NCBI GenBank assembly: GCA_023430045.1
Contig: JAEZCF010000014.1
Coordinates: 1 to 43,133 of the forward strand
From: Pseudomonadota bacterium
Lineage (GTDB): Bacteria; Pseudomonadota; Gammaproteobacteria; Xanthomonadales; Xanthomonadaceae
Length of the DNA stretch: 43,133 nt
Reading direction: 5' to 3'
The translations under genes were made by a program, and so were the position numbers. The notes beneath the pieces were generated by a model. The model had not been told where the DNA came from and did no database searches. It saw only the letters and a list, made by a program, of their open reading frames with translations. Positions 30,331 through 38,256 of this stretch are shown piece by piece; position 1 is the stretch's first letter; every line of letters begins with the position of its first letter.

Positions 30331-31238
30331 CGACGCCGACGACCGCGAAGAAGGCTGCGCCTGCGCCGGCACCCAAGAAGATTTCCACGGTCGCCAAGCC
30401 CGTCCAGGGCAAGGCGGCCACCCGCAAGCCGCAGGCCAGTCCTGCGGTAAAGAAGTCCGTCCCGGCTACGCCGGCGACCGGTAAAGCGGCCAGCAGCACG
30501 GCCAGCAAGCCGGCGACGGCATCCCCCGTGAAGTCCGTACCGAAGCCGGCGTCGCCGGTTCCGGCCAAGTCTGTCCCGGCCAGCAACGTGGCTGTCCCGG
30601 TTGCCCAGAAGGCGACCGGTACGGCACCGAAGCCGGCCCCGCAAATCAAGAATCCCGTGTCTGCTCCGAAATCATCCGCGAAAAATCCAGTAAAGACCGA
30701 ATCCGCTCCGAAGACCGTGACCCGCCCGACGGGCAAGGTCGCCGTGGCGGTCACCGCACGTTCCACCGCGCCGGCACCGCGCAGCAAGTACAAGGTGGTG
30801 GAATACAAGACCGATGAAGCCACCGGTCGCCCGATCCTGCCGGAAGGCTACAAGCCCGGTGCGGATGAGGAGTACATGAGCCCGTTGCAGCAGGAATACT
30901 TCCGCAAGAGCCTGCAGGACTGGCGCGCCGATCTGGTGGAGGAATCCAAGCAGACCATCGAGAACCTGCGCGAGGAAGTGCGCGACATCGGCGATGAAGC
31001 CGAGCGCGCGACCCGCGAGACGGAGAATTCGCTGGAACTGCGTACCCGCGACCGTTACCGCAAGCTGATCGGCAAGATCGACAGCACCCTGAAGCGCCTG
31101 GAAGCCGGCGACTATGGTTATTGCGTCGATACCGGCGAAGAGATCGGCCTGGAGCGCCTGGAAGCGCGCCTGACCGCCGAGCGCACCATCGATGCGCAGG
31201 AACGCTGGGAGCACCTGCAGAAGCAGCAGGGCGACTAA
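29988..31238 (+). CDS. DksA/TraR-family protein with histone H1-like tail and decayed zinc finger
   Basis: A 416-residue protein. Residues 1-about 110 are repeated Lys-Lys-Ala units ('AAKKAPAKKVAVAKKAAVKK'), like eukaryotic H1 or bacterial AlgR3/HctB-type tails; 110-265 are Ala/Pro/Lys/Ser-rich. Residues about 294-416 match DksA: coiled-coil, the tip 'GDEAERATRETENSLELRTR' and the globular end. The DksA tip Asp-x-x-Asp-x-Ala becomes D336-x-x-E339-x-A341. Only one of four zinc cysteines remains (C379; T382, T400 and A403 replace the others). Known DksA binds the RNA polymerase secondary channel and works with ppGpp; the tail should bind DNA or RNA. Combining the two is inference. It is transcribed alone from a strong promoter. 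Confidence 0.9.
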   Translation: MAAKKTAKKAVKAAKKTARPVAKKTAARSVAKPARPAAKKAPLKKAVVKKAAAKKAPAKKVAVAKKAAVKKVAVAKKAAPKKAAVKKLAAKKAPVKKVAAKKAAPKKGAASKVPATPTTAKKAAPAPAPKKISTVAKPVQGKAATRKPQASPAVKKSVPATPATGKAASSTASKPATASPVKSVPKPASPVPAKSVPASNVAVPVAQKATGTAPKPAPQIKNPVSAPKSSAKNPVKTESAPKTVTRPTGKVAVAVTARSTAPAPRSKYKVVEYKTDEATGRPILPEGYKPGADEEYMSPLQQEYFRKSLQDWRADLVEESKQTIENLREEVRDIGDEAERATRETENSLELRTRDRYRKLIGKIDSTLKRLEAGDYGYCVDTGEEIGLERLEARLTAERTIDAQERWEHLQKQQGD

Positions 31239-31252
31239 GGTTCTGTAAAACC

Positions 31253-31281
31253 ATTGGGGCTCACGTGATGTGAGCCCCAAT
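31253..31281. terminator. Perfect hairpin after the DksA-like gene
   Basis: ATTGGGGCTCAC (31253-31264) and GTGAGCCCCAAT (31270-31281) form a perfect 12-pair stem with a five-base loop, 14 bases after the stop codon. No T-run follows on the plus strand; on the minus strand GGTTTTACAG follows, so it might also stop transcription coming from hipA. Confidence 0.65.
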
Positions 31282-31573
31282 GAATTCAACAAGTCTCACT
31301 GGAAATCAGAGCGGATCGGGAAAGCCACGCCTCTGCCAGCGTTTTTCACGACTATTTCCCGCCTGTCAAGACAGTTGACGTTCGGCATCTGTCATGAAGT
31401 TTCGATGATGGCGTTTGGAGTGGTCGCCATCCCCGCCAATCCCGAAACGTGGATCCGTTGGATCTGATCGTGCATCGAGTCGTGCGCAGTAAGAAGTTGC
31501 GGTTGGCGCGTTGGAGCGAATTCGATGCAGACGCATGCAGGCCGGTTGTAGCTGGGTAGAAGACGGCGTTTCA
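31282..31573. other. Gene-free interval, lower G+C
   Basis: About 290 bases between the DksA-like terminator and hipA with no gene I can support. It looks richer in A and T than the flanking core genes and may belong to the accessory insertion that carries hipBA. No integrase, tRNA or direct repeat was seen. Confidence 0.4.
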
Positions 31574-32881
31574 TTACAGGCGCGCCTTGTCCGCCCCCGT
31601 CGGTCTTGCCTGGGAAGGGGCTGTCGGCGCTTTTCTGTCCGGGTGCGCCGGATACAGACGGTTGGACGCCATCGTGAGTCGACCACCTTCCCATTCGGCG
31701 ACAAGTCGTTTCCCGTATTCGCCTTCGAGACGGGGACGATGCGCATCCAATGTCTCCGTCATCGCAGTGGCGATCCGATCGACGACGTCTTCGGGGCGAC
31801 TGACCAGACAGATTGACTTGCCGAAGCGAAGCAGATCCTCGCGGGAGGGGTACTGGCGTGCCTTCGCGCCGGAAAACAGCTTGAGTGCTGTGGTGCGATC
31901 CACGCGTTCCGCACCTGTGCGCTGGTTATAGTAGGGATAGATCGTGGTGGTCACCACGTCGTAGACCGGGGCCAGCCTCGCTTCGCTGGCGGACGGATCG
32001 CGATACAGCAGCCCGAAGTTCTTCAGGTGTGCGTCGCCGTTGCGCAGCATCATCGACAAGGCCAGCGAGGCGAAGAAGGCGTCGAGGTTGGCCTTCGTCG
32101 CCGAACCACTGAATGCAGTAATGACGCGGGCAATGGCCTCGTAGCTACCTTGGTACTTGTAGTTGCCCTGGGCATCGCGGGCCTTGCCCATGAGCACGGC
32201 CATGTCCTCGAATCCCAACCGTTCGGGAAGCAGGTCGAAGCGGCGCAGGATGAGGAGGTTGGCGTCGTCGGACAGCCAGAATTCCGGGACATCGAGGCCC
32301 GCGCGCCGGGCTGCATCCATGCACAGGAATTCGTTCTGCGCCAGCCACGGATAGTCGGCGGCGCCGGACTTCACGATGAGATCCGCCTCGGGAAAGGTTA
32401 TGCGCTCGGGCAGAGACATGTCAGCGTCGGGGATCAGCACCTTGGGCTGGACCCCGGAGATCCCGGAGCCGAAGTACGTTTCCACGAGAAACTCGAAAAG
32501 CCGTTGCGAAGCCGGTTCGTGCAGCAACTGCGTGAGACCGACCTGGGCTGAAGGCTCGTTCCACTGCTCACCCGGATGAAGAAACTGCAGGCGGCCGATC
32601 TGCCGCCGCCCGGTGATGGCCAGCAGGCGCATGTCGTCGACGCGTTCATGCTTGGCGATGCGCCGCGCGATCAGGTCGAACAGGTATCCCTCCGGCAGAT
32701 TCATCGAGAACACCGGCATCAACGGATTGGAGGCATAGCTCTGTGCCCGAATCGGCATCGTCAACGACACTTCGTTGGCCCTTTCCGTAGCCGTGTAGTT
32801 GAAGACGTACTGGGCTTCGTGCAGCAGGTGTCCCGCCTCGCCGGTCGGGGTCGCTACCTGGAGCGATTTAACTTTCATCAT
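31574..32881 (-). CDS. hipA: HipA-family serine/threonine kinase toxin
   Basis: A 435-residue kinase of the HipA family. Seen: an N-terminal HipA_N-type subdomain ('YASNPLMPVFSMNLPEGYLF'), the ATP-binding loop 'GISGVQPKVLI' (residues 140-150, including the serine that E. coli HipA autophosphorylates), the catalytic loop 'LRNGDAHLKNFGLLY' (D283) and the metal-binding 'APVYDVVTTT' (D308). In E. coli HipA phosphorylates GltX and induces persistence; the target here is unknown. ATG 32881 is followed by another ATG. It overlaps hipB by 14 bases, so the two are coupled. The Ala/Pro/Arg-rich C-terminus is extra. Confidence 0.9.
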   Translation of the reverse strand: MMKVKSLQVATPTGEAGHLLHEAQYVFNYTATERANEVSLTMPIRAQSYASNPLMPVFSMNLPEGYLFDLIARRIAKHERVDDMRLLAITGRRQIGRLQFLHPGEQWNEPSAQVGLTQLLHEPASQRLFEFLVETYFGSGISGVQPKVLIPDADMSLPERITFPEADLIVKSGAADYPWLAQNEFLCMDAARRAGLDVPEFWLSDDANLLILRRFDLLPERLGFEDMAVLMGKARDAQGNYKYQGSYEAIARVITAFSGSATKANLDAFFASLALSMMLRNGDAHLKNFGLLYRDPSASEARLAPVYDVVTTTIYPYYNQRTGAERVDRTTALKLFSGAKARQYPSREDLLRFGKSICLVSRPEDVVDRIATAMTETLDAHRPRLEGEYGKRLVAEWEGGRLTMASNRLYPAHPDRKAPTAPSQARPTGADKARL

Positions 32882-33134
32882 CCGGATCCGCGAGCAAGTG
32901 GAGTCGATCCAGGTCCGGGCGGGCGTCGGCGATCAGCAAGCCCTTGCCCAAGGCCGTCAAGGCCGCAAAAACCGTATGCAGGGAGACATTGCGCCCGGCC
33001 TCCAGGTCGGCGATGGTCTGGCGCCGGCAGCCGGCCGCATTGGCGATCTCCTGCTGAGTCTTGCCCAAGGCTCGGCGTTCAGCCCTATATGCGCGGCCGA
33101 ACATCAGCGGATTGAGGTTGGCGAGGGAATTCAT
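32868..33134 (-). CDS. hipB: HipB-like antitoxin (XRE helix-turn-helix)
   Basis: An 88-residue XRE-family DNA-binding protein ('RAERRALGKTQQEIANAAGC' then 'RRQTIADLEAGRNVSLHTVF'), with an acidic tail ending 'DPDDES', which could contact HipA. In E. coli HipB neutralises HipA and represses the operon by binding inverted repeats. ATG 33134 is chosen because the promoter -10 lies directly before it; the open frame upstream overlaps the operators. Confidence 0.88.
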   Translation of the reverse strand: MNSLANLNPLMFGRAYRAERRALGKTQQEIANAAGCRRQTIADLEAGRNVSLHTVFAALTALGKGLLIADARPDLDRLHLLADPDDES

Positions 33135-33192
33135 GTCTGTTTTATAGAACATTTTATCGGCAAGTTCAATAAATGTTCGATATATAGAACAT
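33135..33192 (-). promoter_or_regulatory. hipBA promoter with palindromic operators
   Basis: On the minus strand: TTGAAC (33164-33169), 17-base spacer, TATAAA (33141-33146), then only six bases to the hipB ATG, so the transcript is probably leaderless. An operator of the form ATGTTC-N8-GAACAT lies at 33173-33192, nearly palindromic over 20 bases. A further half-site TATAGAACAT (33143-33152) overlaps the -10. The layout (half-sites eight bases apart) recalls the E. coli HipB operator TATCC-N8-GGATA. Confidence 0.7.
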
Positions 33193-33454
33193 ATGAGTCT
33201 GACCACGCTGATTCACGCCGCTCGGACGTAGGCTCCGCGTTCATCTATGCGGAGGCCCGTCCTCTGTGGGGCAACCAGGCTGTACGTGCTTGAATGGATC
33301 GTGCTCGTGATTTCGTACGAGGCAAAAACCCAATCCCCTTTCGCGGGTTTGATGATAGGGGGATGGTAGGGCAGGTTATGACCCGAAGCGGACACCTGAG
33401 GGATCGCCCCGATTCTGAGCCGCAGGGCGACTGATCGGTCGCTGCACCCGATGT
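33193..33454. other. Gene-free interval between hipB and the ccm operon
   Basis: About 260 bases with short open frames only (the longest, 33213-33395 minus, has no start signal or recognisable family). Nothing further is supported. Confidence 0.4.
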
Positions 33455-33486
33455 ATGAGAAACCGGGCTTCGGCCGGGTTTCTCAT
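33455..33486 (-). terminator. Hairpin terminator of the ccm operon
   Basis: ATGAGAAACC (33455-33464) pairs with GGTTTCTCAT (33477-33486). The interior has one G/G mismatch and then GGC-TTCG-GCC, a stable tetraloop. It lies about 80 bases past the ccmI stop. No T-run follows outside the stem, so strength is uncertain. Confidence 0.6.
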
Positions 33487-33566
33487 GCCTGCAGCGCCTC
33501 CGTGCGGACAGATCTGCGAGGTGCCGGGAGAAAGCCGGGCGCAGCCCCGCTGATCATCCCGCGCCG

Positions 33567-34592
33567 TCAGCGCAGCTGCAGCTCCAGCACGCCATCATGC
33601 GGCAGATCCACGCGCACCGGCTCGCTGCGCAGGTCGCCAGCGCCGCCGCCGGGGCTGCCGTCGCGAGACAGTCGCGCCAGTACCTCCACGCCTGCATGCG
33701 CCGACAGCGGGCGGGTCGGCATCGGGCTGTCGGCATCGCCCAGCGTCACCTGCGCAGGCAGTGCGTCGATCGGGTAGCGTCGCACCGCTACCGGCATCGG
33801 GGGGCCATCGGGCGCGCGTGCCAGCACGTACAGCGCCGCACCGGACGGCCAGCGGCCAGCGTCGAAACCTTCCGGCAGAACGATGTTCACTGTCAGCGAC
33901 CTGCCTGCATCGGATGTGGCGCCGCTCCGGGAAGGCGCCGCGGCTTCCGGTCCGGCAACGGTTCCGGCGCTGGCGATGCTGCCACGCGCGATTGAAATCT
34001 GCTCCCGCAGCGCGGTGGCGGCGCCTGCCTGCAGGCGCGGCAGCAGCGCCGACCATACCGCCACCGCCTCGGCATCGCGACCGCGCTGGCGCAGCGCGAT
34101 GCCAAGCAGCCAGGCGGCACGTTCGGCATCGGGCTGTACCTGCACGGCACGTTGCAGCCACTGCAGCGCGATGTCGTCGAACTGCTTGCCGGGGTCGGCC
34201 TGTGCACGGGCCTGTGCCGCTTCCACCAGCACGCCGGGATCGTCCGGTGCCAGAGCTGCCGCGCGTGCGAAGGCATCGGCGGCGGCCGACGCCTGCCCCA
34301 GTTCCGCGCGTGAGCGACCCAGCAGGGCCCAGCCATCGGCGCGCTGTGGATCACGCTGCAGCGATCGTTCCAGCGCCTGCACGCCGTCGCGCAGGTCGGC
34401 GACGGTCGGCGCCGCCGGTGCCTGCGCCGCGCGCGGATCGCCCACCAGCAGGTACAGGCCGGCCACCACTACGCCCACACTCAGGCAGGCCAGCAGGAAA
34501 CCGCCGCGTCCGCGACGCCTCAGTGGCCACAGCACGCACAGTGCCAGCAGCGCGCCGGCCATGCCGGCCACCGCGGGCAGCCAGGCGCTCAC
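33567..34592 (-). CDS. ccmI: Cytochrome c maturation TPR protein CcmI (CycH)
   Basis: A 341-residue protein starting with GTG at 34592, overlapping the ccmH stop by 4 bases. Two membrane segments ('VAGMAGALLALCVLWPLR' and 'LACLSVGVVVAGLYLLV') lead to periplasmic TPR repeats ('ALERSLQRDPQRADGWALLG', 'AFARAAALAPDDPGVLVEAA') and a C-terminal beta domain. CcmI holds apocytochrome c for heme ligation by CcmF/CcmH. Shorter second membrane loop and long TPR part are as in other Xanthomonads. Confidence 0.9.
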   Translation of the reverse strand: MSAWLPAVAGMAGALLALCVLWPLRRRGRGGFLLACLSVGVVVAGLYLLVGDPRAAQAPAAPTVADLRDGVQALERSLQRDPQRADGWALLGRSRAELGQASAAADAFARAAALAPDDPGVLVEAAQARAQADPGKQFDDIALQWLQRAVQVQPDAERAAWLLGIALRQRGRDAEAVAVWSALLPRLQAGAATALREQISIARGSIASAGTVAGPEAAAPSRSGATSDAGRSLTVNIVLPEGFDAGRWPSGAALYVLARAPDGPPMPVAVRRYPIDALPAQVTLGDADSPMPTRPLSAHAGVEVLARLSRDGSPGGGAGDLRSEPVRVDLPHDGVLELQLR

Positions 34593-35035
34593 CAGCCGTC
34601 TCCGACGCGGTCGTCCGGCGGCAGCGCGCGTCCACGGCCACGCACCACGCGCCACACCACCATGCCGCCGGCCAGCAGGAACAGCAGCGGACCGCCCCAG
34701 AGCAGCCACGTGCCGGGCTGCAGCGGTGGCTGGTACAGCACGAAATCACCATAACGCTGGACCAGAAACTGCTTGATCGCCGCATCGTCGTGACCCTGCT
34801 GGATCAGTTCCAGCACCTCACGGCGCAAGTCCTGGGCGATCTGTGCGTTGGAATCGGCCAGCGACTGGTTCTGGCACTGCACGCAACGCAGCTGCGCTGC
34901 CAGGGCATGGAAGCGTGCTTCCTCGCCGGCGTTGGCGAAGGCCAGCGGCCGCGCATCGTGTACCGGTTGCTGTGCGAGTGCGCTGAAACACGACAGCATC
35001 GCCAGCAGCATCGACGCCAGCAGCAGGCGATGCAT
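34589..35035 (-). CDS. ccmH: Cytochrome c-type biogenesis protein CcmH
   Basis: A 148-residue periplasmic thioredox component. Signal segment about residues 1-21, then the CXXC motif C51-V-Q-C54 in 'LRCVQCQNQSLADSNA', which keeps apocytochrome cysteines reduced, followed by 'REVLELIQQGHDDAAIKQFL' and 'YGDFVLYQPP', and a C-terminal membrane helix ('LLWGGPLLFLLAGGMVVW'). ATG 35035 is 22 bases after the ccmG stop. Confidence 0.95.
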   Translation of the reverse strand: MHRLLLASMLLAMLSCFSALAQQPVHDARPLAFANAGEEARFHALAAQLRCVQCQNQSLADSNAQIAQDLRREVLELIQQGHDDAAIKQFLVQRYGDFVLYQPPLQPGTWLLWGGPLLFLLAGGMVVWRVVRGRGRALPPDDRVGDGW

Positions 35036-35057
35036 CGGGTGCGGACCTGCCGGCCGG

Positions 35058-35669
35058 TCAGGGGGCGGTGTGCAGGGCATTGCCGGCATCGGCCTGGGCT
35101 TTCTCGATCCGTTCCAGCGCAGGGATGAGTTTCTGGTCAACCACCGCCTGGGTCATCGCGCCGCTGTATTTCCAGCGCACCACGCCGCTGCCATCGACGA
35201 GGAAGGTTTCCGGCGCGGCGCTCACGCCCCAGTCGATGGCGGTACGGCCTTCGACATCGCTCAACACCACCATGAAGGGATTGCCCAGCTGCTCCAGCCA
35301 GTGCAGGGCATCGGCCGGTTCGTCCTTCCAGTTGTAGCCGATCACGCGCACGCGCTTGGTTTCGGCGAAGCGGGTCAGCACCGGGTGTTCGTCGCGGCAG
35401 GCCGCGCACCAGCTGCCCCACACGTTGAGCAGGTAGGGTGCGCCGCGCAGCTCTTCGCTTCGCACCGTCAGGCTGGGCTCGTGCAGCACCGGCAGGGCGA
35501 AGGCCGGCGCCGGCCTGTCGATCAGCGCCGACGGCAGCACGTCGCGCTGCGGGTCGCCACTCTTCATCACGCCATAGATCATCAACCCCAGCAGGCCAAA
35601 GAAAAACAGCACGCCGATGACGATGGCCACGGGTGGCAGCGGGCGGCGGGGGGCGGGGGATCCGGACAT
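35058..35669 (-). CDS. ccmG: Thiol:disulfide interchange protein CcmG/DsbE
   Basis: A 203-residue membrane-tethered thioredoxin that reduces CcmH/apocytochrome c. One membrane helix at about 13-34, then a thioredoxin domain with the active site W-C88-A-A-C91 in 'NVWGSWCAACRDEHPVL', and 'GVSAAPETFLVDG' with the cis-proline loop. ATG 35669 is preferred; it lies 23 bases downstream of ccmF. Confidence 0.95.
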   Translation of the reverse strand: MSGSPAPRRPLPPVAIVIGVLFFFGLLGLMIYGVMKSGDPQRDVLPSALIDRPAPAFALPVLHEPSLTVRSEELRGAPYLLNVWGSWCAACRDEHPVLTRFAETKRVRVIGYNWKDEPADALHWLEQLGNPFMVVLSDVEGRTAIDWGVSAAPETFLVDGSGVVRWKYSGAMTQAVVDQKLIPALERIEKAQADAGNALHTAP

Positions 35670-35692
35670 GGAAAAGCTACTCCTGCGAACGA

Positions 35693-37612
35693 CTACGGAC
35701 GACGGAAACGACGGTCGGCGGCGGCGACCAGGCCGCCCAGCGCCATCAACAGCGCGCCCAGCCAGACCCAGCGTACGAATGGCTTGATGTGCACGCGCAC
35801 CGCCCATGCATTGTTGCCCAGCGGCTCGCCCATTGCCACGTACACGTCGCCGGAAAGGCGCGCATCGATGCCCGCTTCGGTCATCACCTGGCCGCCGCTG
35901 GCGTACTGGCGTTTTTCCGGGTGCAGCAGGGCGCGTTCGCGACCGTCGCGGAACACGCGCAGATGCCCGCGGTCGGCGCTGAAGTTCGCGCCTTCGCGGT
36001 GGTCCACGCCTTCGAAGCGGATTTCGTGACCGGCCACGGTAACGCTTGCGCCGGGCGCCAGCGCCACCTCGCGCTGCACGTTCAGGGCTTCCACCAGCAG
36101 CGCACCGACCAGAAACACCGCGACACCGGCATGGCCAAGCAGCATGCCGGCCATTTCCGCCGTGAAGCGGCCGTTTCCACGCAGGCGCAGCCAGATGAAA
36201 CGCACGGTGCCGAACGCCACCCAGGCTGCGGCGGCGATGCCCAGGCCGACTTTCCAGCCATTCTGCGGTGCCTGCCACCATGCCAGCGCACCCAGCAGTA
36301 CGGCCAGCGCCAGCCACGGCGCCAGCGTGGCGACCACGCGCGAGGGTTGGTCGCGCTGCCATTTCACCAGCGGACCGAACGGCAGCAGCAGCACCATCGG
36401 CGCCATCAGCAGCAGGAACAGGCTGCCGAAGTAGGGCGGCCCGACCGATATCTTGCCCAGCCCCAGCGCGTCGGCCAGCAGTGGATACAACGTGCCCAGC
36501 AGGACCATCGCGCAGGCGCTGGCCAGCAGCAGGTTGTTGGCCAGCAGCAGGGTCTCGCGCGAGGTGGCGGTGAAGCCTCGGCGGGGATCGGTGCTGTCCA
36601 CGTCCAGGCTCCCGGCGCGCCATGCGTACAGCGCCAGCGCACCGCCGACCAGCACCGCCAGAAACACCAGGATGAACAGACCCCGCGATGGATCGGCGGC
36701 GAACGAATGCACGCTGGTCAGCACGCCCGACCGCACCAGGAAGGTTCCCAGCAGCGACAGCGCGAACGCGGCGATTGCCAGCAGCAGGGTCCAGCTGGCG
36801 AAACTGCCGCGCTTTTCGGTCACAGCCTGCGAATGGATCAGGGCTGCGCCGGCCAGCCACGGCATGAAGCTGGCGTTCTCCACCGGATCCCAGCACCACC
36901 AGCCGCCCCAGCCCAGTTCGTAGTATGCCCACCAGCTGCCAAGCGCGATGCCCACGGTGAGGAACGCCCAGGCAACGTTCGTCCACGGCCGCGTCCAGCG
37001 GACCCAGCGCGTGTCCACGCGGCCGTCCAGCAGCGCGGCGATGGCGAAGGCGAACGGCACCGAGCATCCCACGTAACCCAGGTACAGCATGGGCGGATGG
37101 ATGATCAGGCCGGGGTCCTGCAGCAGCGGGTTGAGGTCGCGGCCTTCCAGCGGGGCCGGCAGCAGCCGCGCGAACGGGTTGGAGGTGAAGATCAGGAAGG
37201 CGAGGAAACCGATGCTGACCAGGCCCATCACGCCCAGCACGCGGGCCTGCACGGTGTCGGGCAGCCGCTGTGAACCCAGCGCCACCGCGCCCGTCCACGC
37301 CGCCAGCACCAGCGCCCACAGCAGCAGCGAGCCTTCGTGCGCTCCCCACACCGCCGACCATCGATACACCATGGGCAGCAGCGTGTTGGAGTTCTCGGCC
37401 ACGTAGCGCACTGAAAAATCCTGCTGCACGAACGCCGCCGTGAGCACGCCGAAGGCACCCGCCACCAGCAGCAGCTGCGCCAACGCCGCCGGCCGCGCCA
37501 CCTGCATCCAGGTGGTGATGCCGCGGTGCGCGCCAAGCAGTGGCAGGCCCGCCTGCAGCAGCGCGGCCAGCAGGGCGGTCACCAGCAGGATCTGTCCCAG
37601 TTCGGGCAGCAC
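35693..37612 (-). CDS. ccmF: Heme lyase subunit CcmF
   Basis: A 639-residue polytopic protein starting with GTG at 37612, immediately after the ccmE stop (no gap). The WWD heme-handling motif is clear: 'LGWGGWWCWDPVENASFMPW'. Many membrane helices follow, as expected (about 15). Conserved periplasmic histidines are present in 'AALIHSQAV' and elsewhere. With CcmH and CcmI it attaches heme to apocytochrome CxxCH sites. Its length is normal for CcmF. Confidence 0.96.
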   Translation of the reverse strand: MLPELGQILLVTALLAALLQAGLPLLGAHRGITTWMQVARPAALAQLLLVAGAFGVLTAAFVQQDFSVRYVAENSNTLLPMVYRWSAVWGAHEGSLLLWALVLAAWTGAVALGSQRLPDTVQARVLGVMGLVSIGFLAFLIFTSNPFARLLPAPLEGRDLNPLLQDPGLIIHPPMLYLGYVGCSVPFAFAIAALLDGRVDTRWVRWTRPWTNVAWAFLTVGIALGSWWAYYELGWGGWWCWDPVENASFMPWLAGAALIHSQAVTEKRGSFASWTLLLAIAAFALSLLGTFLVRSGVLTSVHSFAADPSRGLFILVFLAVLVGGALALYAWRAGSLDVDSTDPRRGFTATSRETLLLANNLLLASACAMVLLGTLYPLLADALGLGKISVGPPYFGSLFLLLMAPMVLLLPFGPLVKWQRDQPSRVVATLAPWLALAVLLGALAWWQAPQNGWKVGLGIAAAAWVAFGTVRFIWLRLRGNGRFTAEMAGMLLGHAGVAVFLVGALLVEALNVQREVALAPGASVTVAGHEIRFEGVDHREGANFSADRGHLRVFRDGRERALLHPEKRQYASGGQVMTEAGIDARLSGDVYVAMGEPLGNNAWAVRVHIKPFVRWVWLGALLMALGGLVAAADRRFRRP

Positions 37613-38074
37613 TCAGCGCGCCTCCGGCGCCGGCACCGGCACATCGTGCTTGACGTGCGCCTTGCCCATCTTGTCGGCCACTTCGCGTGGCATGTAGGTT
37701 TCATCGTGCTTGGCCAGCACGTCCTCGGCGATGAAGCGGTCGCCCTGCATGCGTCCGGTGGCGACCACCGCCTGGCCTTCGCGGAACAGGTCCGGCAGGA
37801 TCTGCTCGCTGCGCACTTCAAGCTGCGCGTCGCCGTCGGTGACCGTGAAATACGCGACCAGCGAACCGGGCTCGCGACGCAGCGAATCCTTGGCGACCAT
37901 GCCGCCAAGACGGAACCGCTGGGCGTGGCCGGTATCCCCGCGCAGCACTTCGGCAGGTGTGTACAGATAGGCCACGTTGCGCTGCAGCGCCATTGCCACC
38001 AGCGTGGTGACCAGCGCCGATGCCGCCACCAGCAGCACCACCCACAACAGGCGCCGACGACGCTGCGGGTTCAT
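37613..38074 (-). CDS. ccmE: Heme chaperone CcmE
   Basis: A 153-residue periplasmic OB-fold protein with an N-terminal membrane anchor (about 9-29). The heme-attaching histidine H123 and axial tyrosine Y127 are in 'LAKHDETYMP'. It takes heme from CcmC and passes it to CcmF. It overlaps the end of ccmD by 4 bases. Confidence 0.96.
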   Translation of the reverse strand: MNPQRRRRLLWVVLLVAASALVTTLVAMALQRNVAYLYTPAEVLRGDTGHAQRFRLGGMVAKDSLRREPGSLVAYFTVTDGDAQLEVRSEQILPDLFREGQAVVATGRMQGDRFIAEDVLAKHDETYMPREVADKMGKAHVKHDVPVPAPEAR

Positions 38075-38256
38075 CGTTCCAGCTCCAGGTCCGCCAGCGG
38101 CGCATGGCTGGCAGCCCGGCGCGCTGCCTGGCGCTGCTGGCGCTGGCGCACGGCGCGCAGGGCCCAGCGCAGGCGCAGGTACGAACCCAGTGCGTCCACG
38201 GCCAGTACCAGCACGAATACCGCGTAGGCGGCCATCACGTAGCCCAGATAGCTCAT
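38071..38256 (-). CDS. ccmD: Heme exporter protein CcmD
   Basis: A 61-residue single-pass protein ('LGYVMAAYAVFVLVLAVDAL' as membrane helix) with a basic cytoplasmic tail, as typical for CcmD. It helps release holo-CcmE from CcmABC. It overlaps both neighbours by 4 bases. Confidence 0.93.
   Translation of the reverse strand: MSYLGYVMAAYAVFVLVLAVDALGSYLRLRWALRAVRQRQQRQAARRAASHAPLADLELER

Noticed and set aside
33213..33395. Short 60-residue minus-strand gene between hipB and ccmI
   Set aside because: No ribosome-binding site, no recognised family, and composition like intergenic sequence.
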